Below are positions 39,201 to 50,237 of a stretch of DNA of 64,000 bases, in pieces. The notes under the pieces were generated by a model. It was not told the origin of the DNA, ran no database searches, and saw nothing but the letters and a program-made list of their open reading frames with translations. The translations under genes were made by a program, and so were the position numbers. The DNA is taken from assembly GCF_013402915.1 (NCBI RefSeq), contig NC_050719.1, positions 496,001-560,000 of the forward strand. The letters are read 5' to 3'. The stretch's first letter is position 1; each line of letters starts with the position of its first letter. Source of the DNA: Zygotorulaspora mrakii. Taxonomy: Eukaryota > Ascomycota > Saccharomycetes > Saccharomycetales > Saccharomycetaceae.

Positions 39201-40994
39201 TTAAATCAACCCTTGAGCACGGTAGGCAGCTAAAGTTTCTTCAATCTTTGCGCAGGCGACTGGATCAGCTCTTACCCTTTTCTGAACTTTGGCTGCTTCA
39301 GCGAAAGTAATTGCTTGTAATTTCTCATCTACTGTTCTAGCTAATTGCGCTGCTTGTTCGAATAGCTCTATAGCTTCGTCCATTTCTTCTTGTTGCAATT
39401 TCAATTGGGCCAAACCAACCTTAGCTTGCTCGGATCTTGGATCTTTTTCACAAGCTTCTTCTAGCAATTTGGTAGCCTCAATGAAATTCTCTACAGTAGG
39501 TTGTCTTGCTAGTAAAGTTGCCTTACCCACCAAAGGAGAGACACCGACATGAATTCCCTCTAGGGCTTCTTCTAGTCTCTTGGCAATTTCAAATTGTTTT
39601 GTAGCAGCTTCCAAATCACCTTTGTCTGATAAGATTTCAGCATAAAAGTTCGGAACCTCCGGAGCTGTTGGGAATTTTCTTCTTGCTTCGCTAAATAATG
39701 TCTCACAATCTTCAAATTTGTTTTCACGGTATGCTAAGCAAGCCAATTGAATATATGGGAAAATATTATTCTCATCGCACTCTTTAGCCTTGTCGAAATC
39801 CTTACCAGATTTTTCATATTGAGCGGTGATGAAATATAACTGACCCTTGTGATAGTAAATTGGAGCATATTTTGGATCTAATTCAATCGCTTTATCAAAA
39901 AATTGATAGTATTCATCAGCCTGGCCCTTATCAGCCATTATCAATGCCATATAAATATAAGAATTGACTCTTGGATGTAATTCAATTGCCTTTTCAATTT
40001 CTGCATGAGCGCCTAATGGATCGTTCTTCAAAAATTTGAAAATACCATTATATTCAAATGCAGTGGCAGCATTTTGTTTGAGAGCTTCATCAGCAGATTT
40101 GGAACTATCATTCAATTTAGCTTTATACAGTGAGGCTGCTTTTTCAAATGATTCATCAGCAACTTTATAACCTTCTGAGCTTCTCCTGTATATATTTTCC
40201 AAGCCGTTTAATAACAACTTATCAGCTTCACTGTTTTCATCGAAATTTTCTAAACTCGTTTCACTTGGGAAAATGCTGAAGAAAGAAGCCAAAGATGTGT
40301 CGGATGGTAATTGTTGTACTTCATTTTTACCAAGCTTTTCTTTTAGGACGACCATGGCTTGTTTATTCAAATTCCTTTCTAGCATTGGCTCAATAGAAGC
40401 ACCATTGAAATCACCATTCAGGGATAAGACCGATAGATCGAACATAGCATCTGCATAATTTTCCAGACTTTCATTAGCGGAAGCTCTACGCAATAAAGCT
40501 TTACCATAGTCAGGCTTCAACTCCAACGCTTTCGTACTATTTTCAACCACTTTGTCCAATTGCCCTAACGAAACATAACAAGCGGATATGTTGGAGTAAA
40601 AAACAGGATCCTTTTTAAAAGCTAGGGCGTGATTGTAGTATTTTAAAGCATTGCCAAAATCTTTGGTCTTGAAGTACTCATTACCCTTATCCTTGAGTGC
40701 AACGGCATAGCTCTCTTTTTCATTATCGGTAGCTTCTTCAATGTGATCTAAATCAGGTTCCCCATTTTCCTTCACTGGATACTTTGGCTTACTAGCGCTA
40801 CCATTCTTCTTTTTCTTATTCTTCTTCTTCTTTGAAACGGACTTATTATCAGCTTCTTCCCCTTCACCTGAGGTTTCTTGTAGCTGGCGGTAGTAATAGA
40901 ATGCTCCAACGGCAGCGGTACCTGCTGCTACAGTGGCAATTATTGCAGTCTTATTTCTAGACACAAAGCTGCCCAAAGACGATTCAGAGGACAT
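39201..40994 (-). CDS. TOM70: Tom70/Tom71, outer-membrane import receptor
   Basis: A 597-aa protein. A short N-terminus and one transmembrane segment (about residues 16-35, AIIATVAAGTAAVGAFYYY) are followed by a Lys-rich linker. TPR repeats then fill the rest: the clamp TPRs start at KDKGNEYFKTKDFGNALKYY and continue through ISACYVSLGQLDKVVENSTK; more TPRs run through the C-terminal half to RAQGLI. Tom70 receives carrier precursors with Hsp70/Hsp90. The single gene is equivalent to both S. cerevisiae TOM70 (YNL121C) and TOM71 (YHR117W). Confidence 0.96.
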   Translation of the reverse strand: MSSESSLGSFVSRNKTAIIATVAAGTAAVGAFYYYRQLQETSGEGEEADNKSVSKKKKNKKKKNGSASKPKYPVKENGEPDLDHIEEATDNEKESYAVALKDKGNEYFKTKDFGNALKYYNHALAFKKDPVFYSNISACYVSLGQLDKVVENSTKALELKPDYGKALLRRASANESLENYADAMFDLSVLSLNGDFNGASIEPMLERNLNKQAMVVLKEKLGKNEVQQLPSDTSLASFFSIFPSETSLENFDENSEADKLLLNGLENIYRRSSEGYKVADESFEKAASLYKAKLNDSSKSADEALKQNAATAFEYNGIFKFLKNDPLGAHAEIEKAIELHPRVNSYIYMALIMADKGQADEYYQFFDKAIELDPKYAPIYYHKGQLYFITAQYEKSGKDFDKAKECDENNIFPYIQLACLAYRENKFEDCETLFSEARRKFPTAPEVPNFYAEILSDKGDLEAATKQFEIAKRLEEALEGIHVGVSPLVGKATLLARQPTVENFIEATKLLEEACEKDPRSEQAKVGLAQLKLQQEEMDEAIELFEQAAQLARTVDEKLQAITFAEAAKVQKRVRADPVACAKIEETLAAYRAQGLI

Positions 40995-41251
40995 TATGCT
41001 AGACTGTTACTGCTTCTTCACTCGTGTTTTTGAATGAAACTCACAGACTTGTACAACTTAAGTGGTATGTATGTACCCTTTGTGGTCGAGGACAACCTTT
41101 TTTAAAATTTTTCATTTTCTTGCTAGTACAAGTGGGATAACAAAACATCACCCAACAGGGTAACATCCTAACTTTCTAACAGTCAACAAATTGTAATCGA
41201 ATGACAACTACGTAGCATATTTACAAGTATTCCAAGTGTACCGCAGTGTAT

Positions 41252-41617
41252 TCAGTCCCATTGCTTCCTAGCTTCTCGTCTTGCCTTGAGCCACTGCTTC
41301 TTACATTCTCTATAGGCATCAAAATATTCCCTACACATCGCTCTATCGTAATCATTGCGCTCGAGACAATTGAAACTCATCTGGGCGGACTGTTGGCATG
41401 GGTCATAATATTCACTAGGTCCCTTCATTGTAAATAGGTACCTGTTCATTCCGGATTCCGGATTATCTGGGTAATATTTGAAGGTGTCAGGGTCGCTTCC
41501 TTTTGGGGCAAAATCTACTTTGGAAGTATCCTTGAAGTCAACTTTGGGGGCATTCTTAGCTTCATTTGTAGCGGTAGTTTGACTGCCATTTTTATGATTA
41601 TCCTGAACGTTAGTCAT
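41252..41617 (-). CDS. COX23: Cox23, twin CX9C intermembrane-space protein
   Basis: A 121-aa protein (S. cerevisiae 151 aa). The CHCH fold has Cys74-x9-Cys84 and Cys95-x9-Cys105 ([11 protein letters not shown] and [11 protein letters not shown]). Cox23 acts in copper delivery and assembly of cytochrome oxidase and is imported by the Mia40 pathway. The ATG at 41615-41617 is chosen over an upstream GTG. The N-terminal 60 residues are low in conservation. It lies between TOM70 and NCS2, with COX23 (YHR116W) interleaved among YNL genes. Confidence 0.93.
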   Translation of the reverse strand: MTNVQDNHKNGSQTTATNEAKNAPKVDFKDTSKVDFAPKGSDPDTFKYYPDNPESGMNRYLFTMKGPSEYYDPCQQSAQMSFNCLERNDYDRAMCREYFDAYRECKKQWLKARREARKQWD

Positions 41618-42031
41618 GACACTCACTGATTTTGCGTTAACTATTCAACTGATCAGCTTTTATTATTAGGACCCAGCAATTGTGGCGAGGAACAGCGTAC
41701 TCAACTTTTGGAGTTTGACTTCAAGTGTTTGGCAAGCAGAATTGACAAGAAAAAAAAACTTCAGCTAATTTGAAGCCAATTACTAAGTCTAGATGGATGG
41801 CTCAAACCCCTTTAAATGGATCGAATAAGTTTGGCCTTGAAACTGCTTTATTTCTGCGAAATCCTTAATGTGCTGGATTTGTAAATTCGGATCTCGTTAT
41901 GTGCGATATGAAATTTTTCGTATCTGAATGTATCTATCTCATCGCATGGATGCATTGAGCGATAGTGCCATTTCACAGCTATTTGATAAGGTGCCACCAC
42001 TCAAATTCCCCACCAACTAGCTATTATTATA
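41618..42031. promoter_or_regulatory. COX23-NCS2 divergent promoter
   Basis: 414 bp without an ORF of note; no specific element assigned. Confidence 0.4.
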
Positions 42032-43465
42032 ATGGCAGAGCAACTGATATGTCAGAGGTGCCGAAAAGAGCCAGCCACGGTGGTAAGTAGAAAGGAAAGG
42101 TTCTCTAATGATTGTTTCCGCAAGTTTGTATCACAGAAGCAGAGAAAACAAATGATGTCTGATCCATACTTTCAAGACATTTTCAAGGTTATGTATCAAG
42201 ATAGATTTAGGACTTCGAAGGAAGCGGATTTGCAAAATATGCAATCAACTGTCTTGGTACCACTGTCATTCGGTTCATCTTCGCTGGTTATGCTGGATGT
42301 CCTAAATGACACATTGACAGAGCAGAAAACCACCCAACGAGGTAAGACAGGCTTCCAAGTAGACTTGATTATTTGCTATCAAACTACGGAAGAAAAAGAG
42401 GCTTTCAAAGAGCTGGCTCATAACATTATCAACACGAGGTATGCTTCTAATAAAGAGAAATTCAAATTTCATCTAATAGACTTAGATTCTTTTTTTAGTA
42501 GCTCGAAGGATTGTTTGCGGGTGGTAGCTTTAGATGCTAGAGGAGCCACTGCTATCAAAGCTAATTACAGCGTAGAGCCCTCTAATTCATACAACCTGAA
42601 AGATCTTCTGAATCAATGCACAGATAGGACCACCCGTGAAGACATATTATCATTCATAAGAAGGCACTTAATCAAAAAATTTGCATCTCAACATGAGCAA
42701 AGAGCTATTATGTGGGGTCATTCAATGACCAAATTAGCAGATGAAACTATATCACTCATTGTAAAAGGACGTGGTTCGGAGATTGCTGCATCAATGGATT
42801 GCTCCAAATTTGATGAGGATTACAATAGTAGCTTCAAGAATCTCTTTCCAATGAAAGATATTCTATTATCAGAGATTGATGCTTTTTGCCTTGTTGCCAA
42901 ACTGGACGAATTTTTGTACGACTATAAACCTCAGGACACGTTGCTCATACAAAAAGTGCAAATAATTAATGATACGAAGTACAGTACACTTGTCAAAAAC
43001 ATGACGGTGAATGAGATTGCTAGAAAATACTTTGATGACATAGAAGGAGATTATTCCAATGTCATATCTACCGTCGTCAAGACTGCGAATAAACTGGCGG
43101 AGCCTCAATCACTCCTTATTGAGAAAGAGAGGTCAAAAAAATGTGTATTATGTTTTTCAAATATTTATACGAATGGGTTTAAATGGTTGAGCGATATAAC
43201 CATAAATGAAGGCGTTCCAATTGAGGATGATGCAGAGCGTGAGATTTTTAACGAATGGAAAAATTCTACTATTGGCAATAAGACTGAAGGGTATAATAGA
43301 GCGACAGAGCTTGTAACCGCGCATAGTTGCGATGTTCCCGTGTGTTACGGATGCATTATAATCTTTAATAGGATAAAAGAGCGAAGGTTGACATGGCCAA
43401 CAAAGTCTAAGTCAGAATTGGAGGGTGTTCTTGATGAATGTGTGTTAACGGATGACGAGAGTTGA
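42032..43465 (+). CDS. NCS2: Ncs2/Ctu2, subunit of the cytosolic tRNA 2-thiolation complex
   Basis: A 477-aa protein (S. cerevisiae 493). The N-terminal zinc-binding-like pair CQRCRKEPA begins the protein, followed by RKERFSNDCFRKFV, typical of the Ctu family. The core has FGSSSLVMLDVLND and IMWGHSMTKLADETISLIVKG (ATP-pyrophosphatase-like). A C-terminal cysteine pair (KCVLCFSNIY) and a further CDVPVCYGC complete the protein. Ncs2 works with Ncs6 and Urm1 to make 5-methoxycarbonylmethyl-2-thiouridine in tRNA. Converges with DCP2 as YNL119W and YNL118C do. Confidence 0.94.
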   Translation: MAEQLICQRCRKEPATVVSRKERFSNDCFRKFVSQKQRKQMMSDPYFQDIFKVMYQDRFRTSKEADLQNMQSTVLVPLSFGSSSLVMLDVLNDTLTEQKTTQRGKTGFQVDLIICYQTTEEKEAFKELAHNIINTRYASNKEKFKFHLIDLDSFFSSSKDCLRVVALDARGATAIKANYSVEPSNSYNLKDLLNQCTDRTTREDILSFIRRHLIKKFASQHEQRAIMWGHSMTKLADETISLIVKGRGSEIAASMDCSKFDEDYNSSFKNLFPMKDILLSEIDAFCLVAKLDEFLYDYKPQDTLLIQKVQIINDTKYSTLVKNMTVNEIARKYFDDIEGDYSNVISTVVKTANKLAEPQSLLIEKERSKKCVLCFSNIYTNGFKWLSDITINEGVPIEDDAEREIFNEWKNSTIGNKTEGYNRATELVTAHSCDVPVCYGCIIIFNRIKERRLTWPTKSKSELEGVLDECVLTDDES

Positions 43466-43631
43466 CGATGTCTCAGTAGACAGCGTATTCTAAATGTTTA
43501 TGTAGGTAGAACATGGTTTATCGATTCATTGCATTATTGGATGTTTAAAGTTCAAAGGATCTGTGTTCGCTTGATGCGAATGTGTAGGCTACCTCAATTT
43601 TTTGTTAAAGTGAGTCAATGAGTCAGTGTGA

Positions 43632-46082
43632 CTACTGGATATCAGAACGCGTGGAAGATGTGATGTTCACACCTTTTGGACCCTTTAAAATTCCTAGCAA
43701 CACAGAACTCGCATCTAAATTGTTCTCAGCGGACATCGGAGGGTCTTGCTGTTGCGTTGGAGGATAAACCTCGACATTTTTGGGAGGCATTTTCCTGAGT
43801 ATGCTCAAAAGATGACCGGATGAGTATGGTTCATTCGTTGGTTGCTGAGATGCAACATGATTACTGTGGGGTTTCTTTAGCATACTCATAAGCTCCTCTT
43901 CTGGGGTTTGCTTTTCTGGAGTTATAACATCCGGTTGGAGAACTTCACTATTTTTAAATGCCGTCTCGTTAAGAATTCCCGAATGTGTATGGAGAGGATC
44001 AAATTCAGACTTTTCAGCGGCTGTCTCAGGTACCAAAGAAACGGTGCCTATAGAGTATGATCTCTGAGAGGATCTATTATCAATATCTGTTAGTACATCC
44101 TCCAAATTTTCACCACGTTTGAGCAACTTGAACTTAGGTTTGGGTTTTGCAGCATCATTGGCTATTCGGGTACCTTCTACTGACTTGGCACTTTCAGTAC
44201 GTTCGTCCTTGTGGGGAACTTCGCCATCCTGAAATCTATTGGCTTTAAGAGCATCTTGTCCAATTGAATTCGCTGCGGGCTCCTCTTCCTTTTGAATATT
44301 TTCCACCTTCATTTCCTCTTCCAGCTCTGATTCGCTTTCGAAATCTTCGTAACCAAATCCATCATCTGAATCTTCATCTTCATCTTCATCTTCGGAAACT
44401 GAATGACCCCCGGCTTCATCGGTGCTATCCTCATAGTTCTCGTAAGATTCATCCTCGACTTCTGACTTATTACCATTCATATTGGACTGAGTGTCGGTAA
44501 TATAGTTATCTTGCACAGCTACATTTTTTTTATTCTCCAAGGCAGATATCTTTTGTTGCATTTCCCTTTGTGTGCTTCTGTCGGTGTTGTAGGTTACTTC
44601 CTGTTTCACAACATTGCCTCTCATTTCATTTTTACTTTCAGTTGTACTATCATTTTCAGCAAAAGTCTTATTATTTGACCCTTTAAGGATACTCAATAAA
44701 GCTAGCGAATCAGTCACATTGGTTATTGAAGGATTTCTAACTGTATCTGAGTTTGTTGACTGCTGTGACGAGCTGTTTGTGGTGGAATCATAATCAGAAC
44801 CTAGTCCATTCGTCATCTTATTTGAAGCGGTTGGCTTTGTATGTAATAGGTCTAATAAAAGTTTTGAAGATGAGGTATTACCGCTATCCTCCTGTTTAGA
44901 CGCAATTACTGGCTTTGATAATGAGGAAGCATCTGGCGTTGACAGAACGGCTCCTGGAGGTGGCAGTGGCCCCATGTTTGGCACTGGTAATGATGGCATG
45001 TTCAAAGGCATCATGTGAGGATTGGAATAGGGTAAAGTGCCATTAGTAAACTGGAATGGGGCAAAAGGCTGAAATCCCATCAATGGTGGTGCATGCTGAG
45101 GAAAAGGAGCTGGAAACCCTGGTGGAGGTACCGGGGCACTCGTGTTGGAACTTGGATACGCTGGTGGCCATAATTCAGTACTCTGGGCGATGTGAGGGTG
45201 ATCATGTGAGGGGGAATCCAAGTTGGTATCATTAGCTTGTACAGCGGAATGTAGCATGTTTAGCAAGTCCCTCCCTGGATCTACTTGCTCATCCTTTGTT
45301 AGACCTAGCAGCAGTTTCAGCTGTTCTTCGGCATATAGCTTTAATTGGTCATCGCCCTTAATCTGTTTTTGACGCCTCAACCACATTGAAAGAGGTCTTA
45401 TCATTGAATTGACCAAATAATATTTGGAGGTCGATTTAAATATTGTTTTTGACATTTTCTTGAAATCACGCCATTCAATTTTATCAATTTCATTCCTCAC
45501 TAGTGGCTTAAATGAAAAGTTTTCAGGCACACCAGATACCAAAAAAATTTTGTAATTTTTTCCCTGAATGTTCCTTTCGATAAACTGATTCTCATCTATA
45601 TGATCTGTTATATCGAATCCGATCTCCTCTTTTACTTCACGAATGCAACATGCAACGTCATCTTCGTCTTTTGAAATTTTACCTCTTGGAAAAGACCATG
45701 AATCTGATTCCGTCCCTTTAACTAACAAAATTTTACTTAGATTTTCATTGAATATGGCAGCACCTCTTACAGGGATACTCCTCTTATACTTCGAAAATTT
45801 CTGTAATGCTTCATCAGCTTTGATATCCCATTTCCACACTAAAGGACATAACCTAATGATATTTTGAGCGAAAGATTTTATCTTTAAAGCTCGCAATGTT
45901 GGATTTATAATCCTAACAAAATCTATATAAAACCATGAAGCTTCTTCAAAATGAAACAATTCTCTCTCAACACTTGCCAAATCCTCTGGCGGACAATTGA
46001 TAATAAACCGAACAAGTAAATCTTCTAGTACTCGATCTACTGAAGTGATATTTTCCAATGCAGGTCGTAGCGGCAGAGACAT
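43632..46082 (-). CDS. DCP2: Dcp2, catalytic subunit of the mRNA decapping enzyme
   Basis: An 816-aa protein (S. cerevisiae 970). The N-terminal regulatory helical domain (about 1-95, [30 protein letters not shown] region) precedes the Nudix fold. The Nudix box runs Gly134-x5-Glu140-x7-REVKEEIGF at 148-156, with the catalytic Glu pair at 152-153. The C-terminal disordered half is Pro-rich (about 300-380) and carries several helical leucine motifs such as [22 protein letters not shown] and LLGILKG, which bind Edc3 and Pat1. An acidic Ser/Glu/Asp block lies near residues 545-605. Confidence 0.96.
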   Translation of the reverse strand: MSLPLRPALENITSVDRVLEDLLVRFIINCPPEDLASVERELFHFEEASWFYIDFVRIINPTLRALKIKSFAQNIIRLCPLVWKWDIKADEALQKFSKYKRSIPVRGAAIFNENLSKILLVKGTESDSWSFPRGKISKDEDDVACCIREVKEEIGFDITDHIDENQFIERNIQGKNYKIFLVSGVPENFSFKPLVRNEIDKIEWRDFKKMSKTIFKSTSKYYLVNSMIRPLSMWLRRQKQIKGDDQLKLYAEEQLKLLLGLTKDEQVDPGRDLLNMLHSAVQANDTNLDSPSHDHPHIAQSTELWPPAYPSSNTSAPVPPPGFPAPFPQHAPPLMGFQPFAPFQFTNGTLPYSNPHMMPLNMPSLPVPNMGPLPPPGAVLSTPDASSLSKPVIASKQEDSGNTSSSKLLLDLLHTKPTASNKMTNGLGSDYDSTTNSSSQQSTNSDTVRNPSITNVTDSLALLSILKGSNNKTFAENDSTTESKNEMRGNVVKQEVTYNTDRSTQREMQQKISALENKKNVAVQDNYITDTQSNMNGNKSEVEDESYENYEDSTDEAGGHSVSEDEDEDEDSDDGFGYEDFESESELEEEMKVENIQKEEEPAANSIGQDALKANRFQDGEVPHKDERTESAKSVEGTRIANDAAKPKPKFKLLKRGENLEDVLTDIDNRSSQRSYSIGTVSLVPETAAEKSEFDPLHTHSGILNETAFKNSEVLQPDVITPEKQTPEEELMSMLKKPHSNHVASQQPTNEPYSSGHLLSILRKMPPKNVEVYPPTQQQDPPMSAENNLDASSVLLGILKGPKGVNITSSTRSDIQ

Positions 46083-46380
46083 TGGGTAGTAATACTAATG
46101 AATAAGATTAAAAGTCGCGGTATGGTGCGGTGGATGAATGGTTAAACAGATTATGGGACCTTCTTGCTATTGTAATTGTAACTAACAATGATGGCTAAAA
46201 CCTTTTTTTCCTTTCCTTCAACCAAACGCCAATTGAACACTTTTTGTCATATCGTATTTAATGAGCTATATAAATTACAGCCCCCACCCGACCTATGACA
46301 AAATAAGACGAAGAATTTAATAATGAAGTGACATTCATTACAAGGAAGTGCTGAGTCCAATCAGCTACACACTGTAGATT

Positions 46381-47277
46381 ATGAGTATTTTAAGAGTCGG
46401 CTATATTCCAGAGCATTTTTCTACACCAATACAGTTTGCGCGGTTGAACGGGTACTTCAAAGAGCAAGGTACCACGGTGGAGCTGATTGAATATCCTAGC
46501 GGATCCGGGCATCTTATCTCATCACTGAACGCAGATGAAATCGACATTGCTGTTGGACTTACAGAGGCTTTTGTCCGTGGAATTGCAGACACCGCGAACC
46601 CCAAAGATCTCAAATATGAAATAGTGGGCACCTACGTTAATTCGCCCTTAAATTGGGCTGTCTCCACGGGAGTGGATCGAGATGACATCAATAGTTTAAA
46701 AGATTTGCAGAATGGTAAAATGGGTGTTTCAAGAATCGGCAGTGGATCTTATGTCATGTCTTTCGTCCTTGCAGCGGATCAGGGTTTCGAGGAGCCGTTC
46801 CAGGAATTCCCCGTCTGTCACACCTTTCAACAATTGAGGAAACGTGCCAATGATGGCAGTTGTGACGCTTTTATGTGGGAGTATTATACTACAAAGAAGT
46901 ACTATGAGTCTCCAAAGGAGTTGAAGATGGTCGGAAACATATACACACCATGGCCATCGTGGGTAATTGTACGGAACAAAAAGCAGGACAACAAGTGTAC
47001 ATTGGCTTTCACCAAGGCCATTGATCTTGGGATTGAGTATTTCAATAAATATCCACAAGATGCGATTGATTACATTCACAAAAACCTAGACTACAGTGAG
47101 GCGGATGCCCGTGAATGGCTTAAGACAGTTGAATTTAACACCAGCGGCTGTCACAATTTCCTAAATAGCGACCAGGTCATATTAAAAACGTTGGGTATCC
47201 TGCGTAGCGCAAACGTTTTACAATTGGACGATGTTCAGCAGGAAGAAAACATGAAATATGGTATTGCACAGTTTTGA
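46381..47277 (+). CDS. Fungal periplasmic-binding-protein-like protein, Ca3427 family
   Basis: A 298-aa protein with no S. cerevisiae relative known to me. It starts MSILRVGYIPEHFSTPIQFA and continues EYPSGSGHLISSLNADEIDI and GLTEAFVRGIAD; the middle has GVSRIGSGSYVMSFVLAADQGF and FMWEYYTTKKYYES. These are features of the NMT1/TauA/SsuA-type substrate-binding fold and match my recollection of the Candida albicans Ca3427 family. There is no signal peptide or membrane anchor, so it is predicted to be cytosolic. The ligand is unknown. It sits between DCP2 and MLS1, neighbours in S. cerevisiae, so it is inserted or was lost there. A TATA-like TATATAA lies about 110 bp upstream. Confidence 0.8.
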   Translation: MSILRVGYIPEHFSTPIQFARLNGYFKEQGTTVELIEYPSGSGHLISSLNADEIDIAVGLTEAFVRGIADTANPKDLKYEIVGTYVNSPLNWAVSTGVDRDDINSLKDLQNGKMGVSRIGSGSYVMSFVLAADQGFEEPFQEFPVCHTFQQLRKRANDGSCDAFMWEYYTTKKYYESPKELKMVGNIYTPWPSWVIVRNKKQDNKCTLAFTKAIDLGIEYFNKYPQDAIDYIHKNLDYSEADAREWLKTVEFNTSGCHNFLNSDQVILKTLGILRSANVLQLDDVQQEENMKYGIAQF

Positions 47278-47993
47278 AAAGCAGTCGGCTCACTATCCTC
47301 ACGCTACGAAAATGCCAACTGCCGCATCTGCTGGTGTCTGGTATAATATGTCTTTGAGTTAAACGTACTTATCACACCACATTTATCTTGTTTTTCTCCT
47401 AAAGGAAGTGTCGCAATATCTGCCTAAGTCAAAAGGTTACTTATTCTTTCCATTTTGAAAAAGATCCCATTCTCTTTTGCACTTTGAACTTTCAGATAAT
47501 ATTTTTTTCGTTGTATAGTGCAATCTGCTGATAAAATAACACGATTCGATTTTTGCATATATGATCATCTTTATCTGACAGCACTTTTTCATGTTAGGTC
47601 ACTGTGAGTGCATTGAGAGAATTACTGACCATCTATTAGATGTCCATGTGTCTAGCATTCCTAATGCGGTACCTCACCTATTGACTGTCCAATTGGTGAC
47701 GACTGGTATACCATAAGATGGTGCTTGACTAAATGAACCCATATAAATGGATTCTTAAGCTACTAAGAGGCCATGTTGGGCGATGCAAAGATGAAAAGAA
47801 AGCGAAGATCGGGAGAACAAGGGGAGCACTCTTTAAGAAAACTGCTATTGTTTTCCCACGCACATGTGATAGGATGACTGAATGAACCTTCTTTTCATGA
47901 ATATCTCTTCTGACGCCTTTAAGATTATACTCTTCCTCAGTATTTTTCTTAAGTGCATTCTTCAGTAAATTACTTTTTCGTGGGAGTCAATAA

Positions 47994-49570
47994 ATCACTT
48001 GCGAAAGAAGGGCCCGTCACGTTTGGAGATCATCAAGTAGCAATGCTATCGGATACGCTTTCAACATTAGAGATATTGATCACTGCAAGACTTATCTAGC
48101 ACGAGTAAACAATGGGAAAGAAAATGCGGAAGAGGGGCTACTAATGCATTCACAAAGGACAAGAGAGCAGCTCTAAACAGAAGTCTCAAAGGCACATAGA
48201 GCAAAACAAAAGGCATCGCTCTAGGAGTTACAGGCTGCAGAAATACAAACTGAAGCTGCTAAATATTAAAAAGCTAAATCAAGTGTGGAGAACCCGGTGC
48301 TTACTCTGTTGCTATCTTGCTTTGAAACACGCTCCTTATTTTCTACTCAGTTAATGATTTGAATAGGATAAACTATAGCGAGCCACTTGAAATAGGAAAT
48401 TATTCTCATATCCTGTGCCTTTTTGACGTATCAAAATCAGCCGCGTATGAAATGCAGGTCAGTTTTTATCGCGGGCTTTTTTCTGTTTATGTGAGAAGCA
48501 AGCGCCCTATCGCAGCATTTGTAGGAGATCGGCAGTCATACATTAATTTCTACGCAGAAGAAACCGACCATCAAATCTTCGACTAAGAGTATCGGCAGGC
48601 GTCATAACGATCGCGGCTGCACGATGTATCCCGTGGTTTCGGTACGAAACAGATTTCTGGAGGTGATAATGATGTGTGCGTCATCATCGTTGTAACGGAT
48701 TCCGTTTTTCAAACACTCTTTTATGCGCTGATGGCGAGTTTTTCTTGTCATGTTATATCGGAAGAATCACCCCCCATCAAAATGCAAGATGTATCAAGAG
48801 GCGGCCAAATATGTGGTATTCCTCGGCATCCCCATAGCAGCAGGTGTTCACCTACGCTTGAGCATGCTCTCTATCTAGAGCTAGAAAAAGTGTGACAAGA
48901 GTGTCTTGAGGTTCCCTCCCTTTTGAGCAATGTTTGCATTCCATTATACCTTGCGTGATGCATTCATTATTCGGATTGCCAGTTTAGTCATCAAATTGGG
49001 CAGGCTGTGCTTTGTTCTGTCCCCCCTACACTTTTATTCTTCGATCGCTTGGTTTCCACATGTGGAATTACGAGATTACTATCCATGAAAAAAAGCCGGA
49101 GAAAGAGTAGGAATGTGCCTGCGACGAAGCGCTTCTTTCGAAAGATCTGTGGGGTAAGAATAGTTGTTCAACTAGCCTCGCTACTACCATGCCGTAGTGT
49201 TTCACAACGGCTTCGAAGAATTTTGAAGCATCGCTGACAGTTGCGATCTCTATACGGAAATGACAGCAAGCAAGCTATGGCTGCGACGTTCGATCCGTTA
49301 CCAGGGGTCTCGATGTCACTACTATTGGCAACCCAGGCTAGGTTTCTCGATCATTTTTCATACGGAAGTCTGAGAATGAGGCGACCGAATACTATACCCG
49401 TAGTGTCTGTGGCGCAGGAGTCTCTTGCCATCGAGGCTCTGGCACAGTCAAATCGGCAGCCCCTAGCGCGATTGCCTACCTGGAAAGTGTCTGCGACGCA
49501 CAATTCTGCCTTTGTGGGCGACGTGCCCAGGCTGCATAGATCCTGTAAAACCAGAACGCGCGCTCCGTGA
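47994..49570 (+). pseudogene. Possible decayed protein-coding gene (unidentified)
   Basis: In one frame, 47994-48359 contains a protein-like Ala/Lys/Glu-rich stretch interrupted only by TAA 48174, TAG 48222 and TAA 48267 and ended by TGA 48360. From 48337 the frame two bases along (positions 2 mod 3) is open to 48584. The same frame stays unusually open to 49570, with about six stops in 404 codons (open pieces 48359-48586, 48674-48895, 49007-49237 and 49241-49570). The product was not recognised: a short piece reads FYRGLFSVYVRSKRPIAAFV. Stop depletion in a single frame suggests an old gene with nonsense and frameshift changes, but GC content also lowers stop frequency. Confidence 0.3.
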
Positions 49571-49963
49571 ATATGCCTACAACATCCCAACGGGGTGCTT
49601 CGAACTGATAGATGAGTTTAGAGTAGCATGTGTAGGGCAGAGTATAATGTCAGAGTGGCCGCTCCTCGGTGTATTTTTTAGTTTTAGCTTCTGCTGGGAC
49701 GGTCCCGAAATGGTTCCAATAGTCTTACAGCCAGCCGAAAGAGAACGCAACCTGTAATGTTCCGAGTTGGCGGCAGAAGCGGTCGGCAGAAGCTCTCAGT
49801 AGCTCTTATGAGTGCATGCTACAGGTTCATGTTTCCCCCCCATCGGACAAAAGCGAGCCAGCGGGCACTTTGGGCACTGTGCACGACTAGGACCGGGCAA
49901 ATCGCCGAGCTCGGCGATATGCGAGTTTTGTCATTTTTTCTCTCTTTTCCTGGCTCTGCGTTT

Positions 49964-49974
49964 CAATTCGTCCG
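49964..49974 (+). promoter_or_regulatory. CSRE-like element upstream of MLS1
   Basis: CAATTCGTCCG matches the carbon-source-responsive element CCRTYSRNCCG except at position 2. CSREs bind Cat8 and Sip4 and activate gluconeogenic and glyoxylate genes, MLS1 among them. It lies about 400 bp upstream of the start; with one mismatch the assignment is tentative. Confidence 0.3.
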
Positions 49975-50229
49975 GTTGTGCGCTACCCTTAATGGACGAA
50001 ATGAAGTGTGTATTCTTTTGTCATAAACCAGATGATAGCCGAGTGAACAGTTGCCATCACAAGTGAAGAATTCATAATCGCAGATGATTTTGCAGTAGTT
50101 CTGCATAGTTACCGTGAAAGGGTGATGCCTTTTGTTGAAAAATAGTGGTATTGAATGATGCCATCGCATGAATCACGTCTCGGAGGTTTCTGCGAGTGGG
50201 CCCGATTGCGTATTTTGTTTTTCAATATG

Positions 50230-50237
50230 TATAAATA
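50230..50237 (+). promoter_or_regulatory. TATA box of MLS1
   Basis: TATAAATA lies 134 bp before the MLS1 ATG, a normal yeast distance, and fits a strongly regulated gene. Confidence 0.5.
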
